This document shows positions 17,294 through 25,097 of a stretch of DNA of 64,000 nt, in pieces. The stretch is from Bacteroides fragilis (lineage in GTDB: Bacteria; Bacillota; Clostridia; Lachnospirales; Lachnospiraceae). Location of the stretch: NCBI GenBank assembly GCA_023664485.1, contig JAMPFK010000001.1, positions 62,001 to 126,000 of the forward strand, in the 5' to 3' direction. The notes beneath the pieces are model-generated. The model worked only from the letters and a program-made list of their open reading frames with translations, ran no database searches and was not told the origin of the DNA. Position numbers and translations under genes: made by a program. Each line of letters begins with the position of its first letter. The first letter of the stretch is position 1.

Positions 17294-17956
17294 ATGAATA
17301 CGATTTTAGTGGTAGACGACGATGTTTTTATTGGCGATATGCTGGAAGAAGTGCTGCGGAAAGAAGGCTACGGTGTGCTCCGCGCCTATTCCGGTTCGGA
17401 AGCGGTGCTGCTTCTTTCCTCCCGCAGGCCGGATCTCGTATTGCTGGATCTGATGCTGCCGGGTTTGAATGGAGAAGCGGTATTGTCCGCCGTTCAGGGG
17501 ATTCCCGTTATTGTTGTCAGTGCGCGGGCGGACGTAGAGGACAAGGTGTCGCTTTTGATGGGCGGCGCGGCGGATTATGTGACAAAGCCCTTTGAAATAC
17601 AGGAACTGCTGGCGAGAATCGCGGTACAATTTAGAAAAACAGATGTTATTGAAAGGAATTCCCGGATACAGGTCGATGATATTGTGCTCGATGGAGAAGC
17701 GCACAGCGTTACCGTGAATGAGAAGGCGGTGAGGCTGACCCGCACGGAGTATGCCATTCTGCGGCTCCTGATGCAGAACCCGGCACAGGTCATCCCCAAA
17801 TCGACGATATTGGAGAGAATCAGCAGGGATACGCCGGATTGTGTGGAAAGCTCTCTGAAAGTGCACATCAGCAATCTGCGGAAGAAGCTGCGGGAAGCCG
17901 GCGGAAAAGACTATATCGAGTCCGTATGGGGGATCGGCTTCAAAATGAAAGCATAA
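17294..17956 (+). CDS. OmpR/PhoB family response regulator
   Basis: A 220-residue two-component regulator. The receiver domain (1 to about 115) has the acidic pocket DDD at 8-10, the phosphorylated Asp at 52 (LVLLDLMLPG), Ser-Ala at VVVSARAD and Lys in YVTKPFE. The C-terminal winged helix (about 128-220) ends in CVESSLKVHISNLRKKLR and ESVWGIGFKM. The start follows TAGGAGCAAAAGCC. It precedes an ABC exporter and a histidine kinase in the order RR-ATPase-permease-HK, as in peptide-antibiotic sensing and resistance modules. It probably activates the exporter through the direct repeats at 17968-18008. Confidence 0.93.
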   Translation: MNTILVVDDDVFIGDMLEEVLRKEGYGVLRAYSGSEAVLLLSSRRPDLVLLDLMLPGLNGEAVLSAVQGIPVIVVSARADVEDKVSLLMGGAADYVTKPFEIQELLARIAVQFRKTDVIERNSRIQVDDIVLDGEAHSVTVNEKAVRLTRTEYAILRLLMQNPAQVIPKSTILERISRDTPDCVESSLKVHISNLRKKLREAGGKDYIESVWGIGFKMKA

Positions 17957-17967
17957 TTCAGCAAATC

Positions 17968-18023
17968 TTTACGATTTCTTAATCATTCTATTAACGATTT
18001 TCTTAACCTTTTTCCTGTAGAAT
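17968..18023 (+). promoter_or_regulatory. direct-repeat operator and promoter of the ABC exporter
   Basis: Two near-identical copies of TTWACGATTTYCTTAA at 17968 and 17991, offset by 23 nt (about two DNA turns). They end about 10 nt before a TAGAAT -10 box at 18018-18023. No -35 box is seen at the right distance. Tandem repeats in place of the -35 fit an OmpR-type activator site, presumably for the regulator encoded just upstream. Confidence 0.5.
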
Positions 18024-18051
18024 ACAAAATAAAAACAGGAGGTGTTATCGA

Positions 18052-18963
18052 ATGGACTATGTTCTGACGGCCAACGCTTTATGTAAAAAGTATAAGCATT
18101 TTAAGGCATTGGATCATTTTTCCATGCACGTTCCCAGAGGAGCGGTCTATGGGTTTGTCGGCAGGAACGGAGCGGGCAAGACGACGCTGATCAGGCTGGT
18201 CTGCGGCCTGCAGTCTGCGACAGCGGGCGATTATACGCTTTACGGCGTAAACAGTACGCAGAAAGAGATTACAACGGTCAGGAAGAGAACAGGTGCAATT
18301 GTGGAAAGCCCGTCGATCTATTCGGATATGACGGCGGAAGGAAATCTGCGGGCGCAGTATCATGTGCTTGGACTGCCCTCGCAAGACGGCATACCGGCGC
18401 TTTTGAAGCTGGTCGGACTGGAAGATACCGGCAAAAAGAAAGCGAAGGATTTTTCGCTGGGGATGCGGCAGCGTCTTGGCATCGCGATCGCGCTGGCGGG
18501 AGATCCGGATTTTCTGATTCTGGACGAGCCGGTAAACGGGCTCGATCCGCAGGGTATCATCGAGATACGGGAACTGATCCTGAAACTGAACAGAGAACGG
18601 CAGATAACGATATTGATTTCCAGCCATATTCTGGACGAATTGTCGCGCCTGGCGACGCATTATGGATTTATCGATAACGGCCGTATGGTAAAAGAGCTCA
18701 GCGCGGAAGAACTGGAGGCGGCCTGCAGAAAATGCGTTCGTCTGGAGGTTTCCGACAGCCGTATCCTCGCCCGCGTGCTGGATGACCTGCGGCTGGAATA
18801 TACCATCCTTTCCGATACGCAGGCGGATGTTTTTGCCCGGATCGATATCACAGGGCTGACGGTCGCGCTGGCAGAACAGCATTGCAGCGTGCTTTCCATA
18901 CGGGAAAAAGATGAAAGCCTGGAAAGCTATTATATGAATCTGATAGGAGGTGCCGGAAGATGA
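18052..18963 (+). CDS. ABC transporter ATP-binding protein (BcrA type)
   Basis: A 303-residue ATPase of an ABC-2 exporter. Walker A is GRNGAGKTT (about residue 40), the signature is SLGMRQRLGIA, Walker B is FLILDEPVNGLDP, and the switch His lies in ISSHILDEL. A C-terminal extension of about 85 residues after the ATPase core is usual for bacitracin/lantibiotic-immunity ATPases. The start follows ACAGGAGGTGTTATCGA. The stop overlaps the permease start (ATGA), so the two subunits are coupled. Controlled by the operator at 17968-18023. The exported substrate is likely a peptide antibiotic or similar compound, inferred from module architecture. Confidence 0.92.
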   Translation: MDYVLTANALCKKYKHFKALDHFSMHVPRGAVYGFVGRNGAGKTTLIRLVCGLQSATAGDYTLYGVNSTQKEITTVRKRTGAIVESPSIYSDMTAEGNLRAQYHVLGLPSQDGIPALLKLVGLEDTGKKKAKDFSLGMRQRLGIAIALAGDPDFLILDEPVNGLDPQGIIEIRELILKLNRERQITILISSHILDELSRLATHYGFIDNGRMVKELSAEELEAACRKCVRLEVSDSRILARVLDDLRLEYTILSDTQADVFARIDITGLTVALAEQHCSVLSIREKDESLESYYMNLIGGAGR

Positions 18964-19799
18964 GCAGACTGCTTTATGCGAATCTGGCGAGAATGATCAG
19001 AAGCAGGGTTTTCTGGATCGCGGAGATTTTTCTGGCCGGCTATAGTATTTTCATATATATGATGGGAAGGATCAATGTCAGAAATAACATTATGATGACC
19101 GGCCGCGGCTGGACGCTCTACTTTTTCAACGAAATGCTTTTTATCCATGTTGTCATGGCCGTCTTTATCCCTTTTTTTATCGGTGTGGAGTACAGTGACG
19201 GCACGATCCGAAATAAAATTACGGTCGGCCATACGAGAGAAAATATTTATCTGGCGAACGTCCTTGTATGCTATGCGGCGGGGATTTTGCAGTTCCTTAC
19301 CTATTCCGTTGTTTCCGGGCTTTCGGCGTTGTTTTTGATCGGCCCGGATTCCCTGACATCGATGGAACAGACGCTATGGCGTATCGGTTACAGCCTTTTG
19401 ATTGCGCTGGCCTATACGGCCGTCTTTTCTATGATCGCAATGCTGGATAACAATAAGGCGAGAGCGGTCGTGACGGAGCTTGCGCTCGCATTCGTTTCGG
19501 TGATGCTGATGACGCAGATTTATGCCGATCTGCAGGAGCCGGAGCTGACAAGCAGAGTCGTTATGGAGGAAACGGGGGAAATGGCCCTCGAAGAGAATAT
19601 ACCCAACAGCAAATACCTGAGCGGGACAAAAAGGACGGTCTATGAGTGGATCGACGCTTTTCTGCCGGAGGATCAGGCGATGTATGTAATCGATCCGGAG
19701 GCCGCCTTTTCCATAAAGGCGCCGCTCTGCCTGCTGGGGGAATCGGCGGTCCTGATCGCGGCGGGGGTTTATTTATTCCGGCGGAAGGATATTAAGTAA
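18960..19799 (+). CDS. ABC-2 type transporter permease
   Basis: A 279-residue polytopic membrane protein with about six hydrophobic segments, beginning near residue 18 and ending with LCLLGESAVLIAAGVYLFRRKDIK. A conserved cytoplasmic loop after the second helix, GVEYSDGTIRNKITVGHTRENIY, is typical of BcrB/EcsB-like permeases. A large extracellular loop (about 185-235) separates the last two helices. It overlaps the ATPase gene by 4 nt, with AGGAGGTGCCGGAAG as ribosome site. With the ATPase it would form the exporter controlled by the flanking two-component system. Confidence 0.88.
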   Translation: MSRLLYANLARMIRSRVFWIAEIFLAGYSIFIYMMGRINVRNNIMMTGRGWTLYFFNEMLFIHVVMAVFIPFFIGVEYSDGTIRNKITVGHTRENIYLANVLVCYAAGILQFLTYSVVSGLSALFLIGPDSLTSMEQTLWRIGYSLLIALAYTAVFSMIAMLDNNKARAVVTELALAFVSVMLMTQIYADLQEPELTSRVVMEETGEMALEENIPNSKYLSGTKRTVYEWIDAFLPEDQAMYVIDPEAAFSIKAPLCLLGESAVLIAAGVYLFRRKDIK

Positions 19800-19847
19800 G
19801 GAGCGGGCGGCTGCGGCTGCCGGAGCGGGAAAAGGAGGGCTGAGAAG

Positions 19848-20762
19848 ATGGAAAGCGCGTTATGGGCTCTGATTTTATTTTTGACGGGGAGCATTTTGAT
19901 ACTGCTTGCCAAAATTCATCTGATGCGGAAGGCGGCCGGAGAGATCAGGGAAGGGATCGGCTGGATCCTTACGTCTAAGACCAATACGCTGCTTACCATA
20001 TCGAGCCATGACGGGGAGATGAAAAAGCTGGCGGCGGCGCTCAATGAAGAACTCCGCGGGCTCCGTCGGAAGCGGCATCGTTATGAGCAGGGGGATTTGC
20101 GGCTCAAAGAGGCGGTAGCGAATCTTTCCCATGATATCAGGACGCCGCTGACGGCGCTCTGCGGCTACCTGGAGCTGACAAAACAGCAGCTTGCCCAGCC
20201 GTCTGCACAGGAAAACATGGAGACGGTACGGCGTTATGTGGGAATCATGGAGGAGAGGACGGAAGCTTTAAAACAGCTGACGGAAGAGCTTTTCCGGTAT
20301 GCGCTCACGGCATCCGATGTGCAGGAGATCCCTCTGGAAGAGGTCGTGCTGAACCATATGCTGGAAGAGAGCGTTTCTTCCTGCTATGCGGTTTTAAAAG
20401 ACAGAAAAATCACACCTGTTATTGATATGCCGGAAGAACAGGTTAAATGCAGATTAAATAAAAATATTTTATCCCGGATCCTTGGGAATATTATCGAAAA
20501 TGCCATAAAATACAGCGGCGGGGATCTGCGGATCATGTTATCCGGAAACGGCGAAATGGTTTTTTCCAATCATGCTGCCGGCATGGATGAAGTACAGGCC
20601 GGAAAGCTCTTCGACCGTTTCTATACGGTACATACGGGCCGGAGATCTACAGGACTCGGCCTGTCTATTGCCAGGCAGCTCACAGAGCGGATGGGCGGCA
20701 CGGTCGATGCCGTTTACCGGGACGGCATGCTGTCCATTCATCTTTTTTTCCCAATGGAGTAG
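19848..20762 (+). CDS. sensor histidine kinase
   Basis: A 304-residue kinase with a single N-terminal membrane helix (about 3-22) and almost no extracellular sensor, so it may sense through the membrane or the partner permease. A dimerisation region contains the phosphorylated His in NLSHDIRTPLTALCGYLEL (about residue 95). The ATPase domain has the N box NIIENAIKYS, the F box LFDRFYT and the G box STGLGLSIARQL. The start ATG follows AAAGGAGGGCTGAGAAG. It closes the regulator-exporter-kinase cluster and presumably phosphorylates the regulator at 17294. Confidence 0.92.
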   Translation: MESALWALILFLTGSILILLAKIHLMRKAAGEIREGIGWILTSKTNTLLTISSHDGEMKKLAAALNEELRGLRRKRHRYEQGDLRLKEAVANLSHDIRTPLTALCGYLELTKQQLAQPSAQENMETVRRYVGIMEERTEALKQLTEELFRYALTASDVQEIPLEEVVLNHMLEESVSSCYAVLKDRKITPVIDMPEEQVKCRLNKNILSRILGNIIENAIKYSGGDLRIMLSGNGEMVFSNHAAGMDEVQAGKLFDRFYTVHTGRRSTGLGLSIARQLTERMGGTVDAVYRDGMLSIHLFFPME

Positions 20763-20771
20763 TAAGGGGGA

Positions 20772-20801
20772 CAGATTTGTGATAAGATAATCATAAATCT
20801 G
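20772..20801. repeat. hairpin upstream of the PIN/NYN-like gene
   Basis: A 12-bp inverted repeat (CAGATTTGTGAT / ATCATAAATCTG, one G-T pair) with a 6-nt loop, inside an outer GGGG/CCCC pair. No T-run follows, so it is not a clear terminator. It may be an operator or an mRNA structure in the leader of the next gene. Confidence 0.45.
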
Positions 20802-20843
20802 AGAAACCCCGTCAACGCTGCAAACGAATACGAAAGGGAATAT

Positions 20844-21419
20844 ATGAGTTATTATCTGGTAGATTATGAAAATGTGAAAAAGGATGGACTGAACGGAATC
20901 AACGAGCTGGCGAAGGAAGATACGGTTTGTATTTTTTACAGCGACAATGCGGATACGCTGACATTCGATTTGCATAGAAGGATCAATGAGTCGAACGCGG
21001 AGATTATTTTCCAGAAGGTGGAGGTTGGGACGAAGAACGCGCTGGATTTCCAGCTCGCGACCTATCTGGGATATATTATTGCGGAGAGAAAAGAGCAGGA
21101 ATACTATCTCGTTACAAAAGATAACGGCTTCAATATTCTCTGCACCTATTGGGGAAAACAGGATATTAAAATAACGATGGTTACCGATCTGTCCGGCAGA
21201 AATATCAAAAAGGAACAGGAAGATTTGTGCGGAGAAGTCGGCAAGCTGATCAAGGATGCGCAGATAGCGCCCGCGGTGACGAAGATCATCTTACAATATA
21301 AGACCAAGACCGGGATCAACAACGCGCTCGTAAAACAGTATCCGAGCAAGGATAACAAACAGGCGAGCGAAATATATAACGCGATCAAGCCGCTGCTGGT
21401 GGATAAAAAGGGCAGGTAA
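20844..21419 (+). CDS. PIN/NYN-like domain protein, putative ribonuclease
   Basis: A 191-residue cytosolic protein. The N-terminal LVDYENVKKDGLNGI and the central ALDFQLATYLGYII and YYLVTKDNGFNIL blocks place conserved acidic residues (Asp-Tyr-Glu, Asp, Lys-Asp) as in PIN-like/NYN nuclease folds that coordinate Mg2+. The C-terminal 60 residues form a separate helical, basic segment (GINNALVKQYPSKDNKQASE) that could bind RNA. The start follows GAAAGGGAATAT. It is a single gene with a hairpin in its leader. An RNase or RNA-surveillance role is inference from the fold; no antitoxin partner is adjacent. Confidence 0.75.
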   Translation: MSYYLVDYENVKKDGLNGINELAKEDTVCIFYSDNADTLTFDLHRRINESNAEIIFQKVEVGTKNALDFQLATYLGYIIAERKEQEYYLVTKDNGFNILCTYWGKQDIKITMVTDLSGRNIKKEQEDLCGEVGKLIKDAQIAPAVTKIILQYKTKTGINNALVKQYPSKDNKQASEIYNAIKPLLVDKKGR

Positions 21420-21488
21420 AAGCGCGCGGAGGCGGTTCTTCCGGCGGCTTTGAAAGATTCTTAAAGAATACTGTGGCAGCGGAAAATA

Positions 21489-22517
21489 TCAGTAGACGGT
21501 CTCAACCTCCGTTATTTTATTGTCTTCGACCTGGAAACGCCAGACAGAATGACCGGGGAGGCGGTGTTCGGTTAAATACCAGCCGTTATCTATATGAGTA
21601 ATATAGTAAGGCGTTCCGCCGCCGATAAAATTGCCGTAGACATCTTCGTAACTGCCCGCCGCCAGGCCGGACAGATCGCGGGTACGGATCATGGCTGCGT
21701 AATCCTGGCTGCCGGCGGCATCGGTCGAAACGGTTATGTAGAAATAATCCTGAATCGGCGTAAGCTGTATCATTCCGGCCATCGTATCCGGTACGGGATA
21801 GACATCCAGAATCTTAAAAGTATCCAGTTTCGCCCTGATGATGCTGGAATTGCCGGATACGAAGTAAATGATATCGTCCTGAATGGTAAAAGAGCGGACA
21901 TATACATTGTCGAGAGCGTCTATTCTGCGGATATCGGCCAGATACATGCGGGTATCCTCCGGTTCATGGCGGAAAAGATACATTTCCCCGCTCATAGAGC
22001 TCCATGCGTAAAAGGTATCTGTTTTTTCATCATAAATAATATAATGCGGCCTGTTTCCGATATCGGAAAAGGTCTGCGTATGCAGAAAACGGCCGTTCTT
22101 TTTTTCAAAAATCAAAATTCTGTTATTTTCCGTATCATCGATCAGATAGACGAGGCCGTCGCTGGCTAACGTATGTCCCCTGTCGATTTCATCCGTCATC
22201 ACACTCCACTCCCAGAGCGGGTCGATCAGATTGTCATGATAAATGACCTGATTATGATAGCAGTCCACGAGAAAGTAGGTGTCGTCCACTTTGGTAAGAT
22301 AGGTGGGAACGCTCAAATCGGAGAAGGGATTCGTTTTGGCTTCTTCCAGTACGGCGGCGGTCAGAACATTCTCGTCTACGGGTTCGGACCAGGCCAGACA
22401 TTCGGCGGCGGGCGCCCGGCGGCTCCTGCAGATGAAAAATGCCAGGACAGCGACGGCAGCGGCGGCAGGTACGGCAGTAAAGATGATGCGGAAATAACGG
22501 GATGTTCTTTTGTCCAT
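21489..22517 (-). CDS. membrane-anchored beta-propeller-like protein
   Basis: A 342-residue protein with a short basic cytosolic end, one membrane helix (about 12-30, AVPAAAAVAVLAFFIC) and an extracellular domain made of repeated beta-rich units such as DGLVYLIDDTENNRILIFEK, NRPHYIIYDEKTDTFYAW and DDIIYFVSGNSSIIRAKL. This pattern resembles NHL/WD-type propeller blades. The start ATG (MDKRTSRYF) follows ACAGGAGGAATCGCACC; an earlier in-frame start lacks a ribosome site. No enzymatic motif is seen. It is convergent with the PIN-like gene. Role unknown, possibly surface binding. Confidence 0.75.
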   Translation of the reverse strand: MDKRTSRYFRIIFTAVPAAAAVAVLAFFICRSRRAPAAECLAWSEPVDENVLTAAVLEEAKTNPFSDLSVPTYLTKVDDTYFLVDCYHNQVIYHDNLIDPLWEWSVMTDEIDRGHTLASDGLVYLIDDTENNRILIFEKKNGRFLHTQTFSDIGNRPHYIIYDEKTDTFYAWSSMSGEMYLFRHEPEDTRMYLADIRRIDALDNVYVRSFTIQDDIIYFVSGNSSIIRAKLDTFKILDVYPVPDTMAGMIQLTPIQDYFYITVSTDAAGSQDYAAMIRTRDLSGLAAGSYEDVYGNFIGGGTPYYITHIDNGWYLTEHRLPGHSVWRFQVEDNKITEVETVY

Positions 22518-22641
22518 GGTGCGATTCCTCCTGTAGGTTATGATAACATTATTTTGAGGTGGTGGGAAGCCCGGCTCACAGACAAACACGGAAATAAGAG
22601 ACAAGAAAATCGGAAAAATCAGAGAAAGAAGGGATGTAGGG

Positions 22642-22992
22642 ATGGAAAGTGAAACTTTGCAATGGACGATAACGATTCTTTTGCTGTTGATGCTGTTGCT
22701 GTCTGGCGCGGCGCTCTATGCGGCGCGCTGCCGGATGGCGCGGGTCTGTAACTGGAACGGCAGGCGGTACTGCTATCTGGGATATGTGCCGATCCGCAGG
22801 GAGAAGGGGAATTTTGTCATCAGGATCGGTGAGCATATGACGGATCTGGCTCATACGGCGGATTACCGGATTTGTCCGGGCCGGGCTTTTGTCAGGAAGA
22901 ACAGATACCGCGGTCTGGTCGTATACGCGGAAGGGGAGAGAAGGTATCTGGTCATAGAAGATGGCGTATCGTACTTTTTCTGTACATTGTAA
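22642..22992 (+). CDS. small membrane protein, unknown function
   Basis: A 116-residue protein with an N-terminal membrane helix (about 8-30, ITILLLLMLLLSGAALYAA), then a basic cytosolic-looking domain containing WNGRRYCYLGYVPIRREKG and ending YLVIEDGVSYFFCTL. It has five cysteines but no recognisable motif. The ATG is preceded by GAAAGAAGGGATGTAGGG. It is divergent from the beta-propeller gene, whose start lies 124 nt away. It appears to be a real gene by codon pattern and ribosome site, but has no family assignment. Confidence 0.6.
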   Translation: MESETLQWTITILLLLMLLLSGAALYAARCRMARVCNWNGRRYCYLGYVPIRREKGNFVIRIGEHMTDLAHTADYRICPGRAFVRKNRYRGLVVYAEGERRYLVIEDGVSYFFCTL

Positions 22993-23094
22993 TAGAAATT
23001 TAAATTTTTTATATATACAGAGGGCGGATATTGAAAATGCGAAACAGATCCGTGATTCATTGGCGGAATAACAGATTTAACGCAGAATATTCTT

Positions 23095-23133
23095 ATAAAC
23101 ATAACACAGTTCTCAGATCTGTGCTATGTTTAT
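23095..23133. repeat. inverted repeat upstream of the GH28 gene
   Basis: A 15-bp inverted repeat (ATAAACATAACACAG / CTGTGCTATGTTTAT, one mismatch) with a 9-nt loop. It lies in the 288-nt gap before the GH28 gene, with no T-run on either side, so it looks more like an operator than a terminator. The rest of this gap shows nothing else I can support. Confidence 0.45.
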
Positions 23134-23280
23134 TATATAGTAAACGACATAACAAACTGCTCTTTCCAGCTCTTGCAAAAGCCCTGTCTGTAAGCTTTTA
23201 CAAATCCGAAAAGGCAATTTCAAAGGTCGTTAACTATAGGAAAGACCGGCAAAGGCCATATAGAAAGGAGAACATGTGTT

Positions 23281-24540
23281 ATGGATCATATCCCGGAAAC
23301 ATTTCCGGACGGCACGCCGATAGACGATTGGTTTTACGATGCCGGGGTACCGGAATTAAATACGTTGGGCAGGCAGTATATACTGACACAGTATCATATT
23401 TTGGATGATGGGAAAATTTATACGGCTCAGATACAGGAGCTGATCGATACCGCGGCAGCGGATGGCGGCGGGGTCATCGTGGTGCCCGCGGGAACCTATA
23501 TGACGGGTTCCCTGTTTTTCAGGAAGGGGGTTCATCTTTATGTATCGGAAGGAGGGACGTTGAAAGGCAGCGATGACGTATCGGATTATGCGGTTTGTGA
23601 AACCCGTATCGAGGGCGAAACCTGCCGGTATTTTGCCGCGCTGGTCAACGCGGACGGGGTGGACGGTTTTACCATGTGCGGGCCCGGAACGATCGACGGC
23701 AATGGGCTGAGATCGTGGAAGGCATTCTGGCTGCGCCGGGCATGGAATCCCCAGTGTACGAATAAGGATGAGCAGAGGCCGCGCCTTGTATATCTGTCAA
23801 ACTGTAAAAATGTTGTGATTGCGGGGCTCCGCTTACAGAATGCGCATTTTTGGACAAATCATCTTTATAAGTGCCAATATGTAAAATTTATCGGCTGCCA
23901 TATTTTTTCTCCGGCGGCTCCCGTCAAGGCGCCCAGCACGGATGCAATCGATATCGATGTCTGTACAGACATTCTGATCAAGTCCTGTTATATGGAAGTG
24001 AACGACGACTCCGTTGTTCTTAAAGGAGGAAAAGGGCCCTGGGCGGACAGCCTGCCTGAGAATGGGGCGAATGAAAGGATTCTGATAGAAGACTGTACCT
24101 ATGGGTTCTGTCACGGATGTCTGACCTGCGGTTCGGAATCAGTACATGACCGTAACATTATCCTGCGGCGGGGGAAAATACTGGATGGCAGAAATCTTCT
24201 CTGGCTGAAAATGCGTCCGGATACGCCGCAGAAGTATGAATATATTACGGTGGAGGAAATGGAAGGGAAGGTCGGGAGTTTTATTAATATTAATCCCTGG
24301 ACACAGTTTTACGATTTGAAAGACCGGGCGGACGCCCCTCTGTCCACTGCAGAGCATGTGGCGATGCGGAATTGTTCCTGTATATGCGATACTTACTTTG
24401 ACGTTTTACCGGATGAAGAACAGTATCATTTGTCGGATTTTACTTTTGAAAATCTGAGGATTATAGCAAAAAAAGCTGGTTTTGCGGCGGATGGCATTCA
24501 AAATGCGGCTGTAAAGAATGTAGAAGTCAAGATCGTGTAA
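23281..24540 (+). CDS. glycoside hydrolase family 28 (polygalacturonase-like)
   Basis: A 419-residue right-handed beta-helix enzyme without a signal peptide, so it would act in the cytosol on short pectin-derived or related oligosaccharides. GH28 landmarks are in order: an N-terminal region with GGGVIVVPAGTYMTGSLFF, GPGTIDGNG, the first catalytic Asp in STDAIDID, the Asp pair in VNDDSVVLKGGK, and His in FCHGCLTCGSE, followed by LKMRPD in place of the usual RIK. The Cys residues around the active-site His are unusual. The start ATG is weakly supported by GAAAGGAGAACATGTGTT. The neighbouring glycosidase is decayed, suggesting the remains of a polysaccharide-use locus. Confidence 0.88.
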   Translation: MDHIPETFPDGTPIDDWFYDAGVPELNTLGRQYILTQYHILDDGKIYTAQIQELIDTAAADGGGVIVVPAGTYMTGSLFFRKGVHLYVSEGGTLKGSDDVSDYAVCETRIEGETCRYFAALVNADGVDGFTMCGPGTIDGNGLRSWKAFWLRRAWNPQCTNKDEQRPRLVYLSNCKNVVIAGLRLQNAHFWTNHLYKCQYVKFIGCHIFSPAAPVKAPSTDAIDIDVCTDILIKSCYMEVNDDSVVLKGGKGPWADSLPENGANERILIEDCTYGFCHGCLTCGSESVHDRNIILRRGKILDGRNLLWLKMRPDTPQKYEYITVEEMEGKVGSFININPWTQFYDLKDRADAPLSTAEHVAMRNCSCICDTYFDVLPDEEQYHLSDFTFENLRIIAKKAGFAADGIQNAAVKNVEVKIV

Positions 24541-24638
24541 ATAGGAAAAATACCCGGCTTTCAGGCAGAAGTAAAATAAGTGAAACCGATGCCGGAAGGG
24601 ATAAAATAACAGAAGTTATAAAATGGAGAGGGCATAAA

Positions 24639-25097
24639 ATGATGTCAGAAAAATTTTGAGATGCTATGAAAAATCCGCCTGCGGAATTTACGCCGATTCC
24701 GTTCTGGTTTTTGAACGATGCGCCGGACAGGGAAAAAATCAGGCGGCAGCTTGCAGATTATGTGGATAAGGGGGTAACGGGCATCGTGCTTCATCCGCGG
24801 ATCGGAATTCCGAAGGAAATTCCATATCTGTCCGGGGCATATTTTGAAACGGTAAGGTATGTGGCCTGGACGGCGGCCCGGCTCGGCATGAGAGTCGTTC
24901 TTTACGATGAGGGTATGTATCCTTCCGGTTCCGCCCATGGCCTGGTGGCCAATCAGGTTCCCGGAGAAGAAATAGCGGGGCTGTATGAGCATCAGATCGA
25001 TTTCCATTATCTTCCGGTCGCTATGCTGCAGGACTCCGTGGTAAAAGATGGCAGGCTGTGTATCGGCGGATGCCGAACTTTCAAAGGAGTTTGGCAT
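24639..25097 (+). pseudogene. 5' fragment of a GH106-like glycosidase gene, nonsense-mutated
   Basis: Only the N-terminal part (about 140 residues) of a large glycosidase remains. It matches the TIM-barrel start of alpha-L-rhamnosidase-like (GH106-type) proteins: EFTPIPFWFLNDAP, GVTGIVLHPRIGIP, and MRVVLYDEGMYPSGSAHG. Full family members are 800 residues or more. A good ribosome site (GGAGAGGG) sits 6 nt before ATG-ATG at 24639, but that frame reads MMSEKF and then TGA (24657-24659) before continuing DAMKNPPAEF. Translation could restart at the ATG at 24666. Downstream the frame runs directly into remains of a toxin-antitoxin pair, so the rest of the gene was deleted. Confidence 0.7.

Noticed and set aside
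23031..23408. Open frame of 125 codons overlapping the GH28 start
   Set aside because: Overlaps a clear GH28 gene in another frame, has no protein-like pattern and contains the palindrome.
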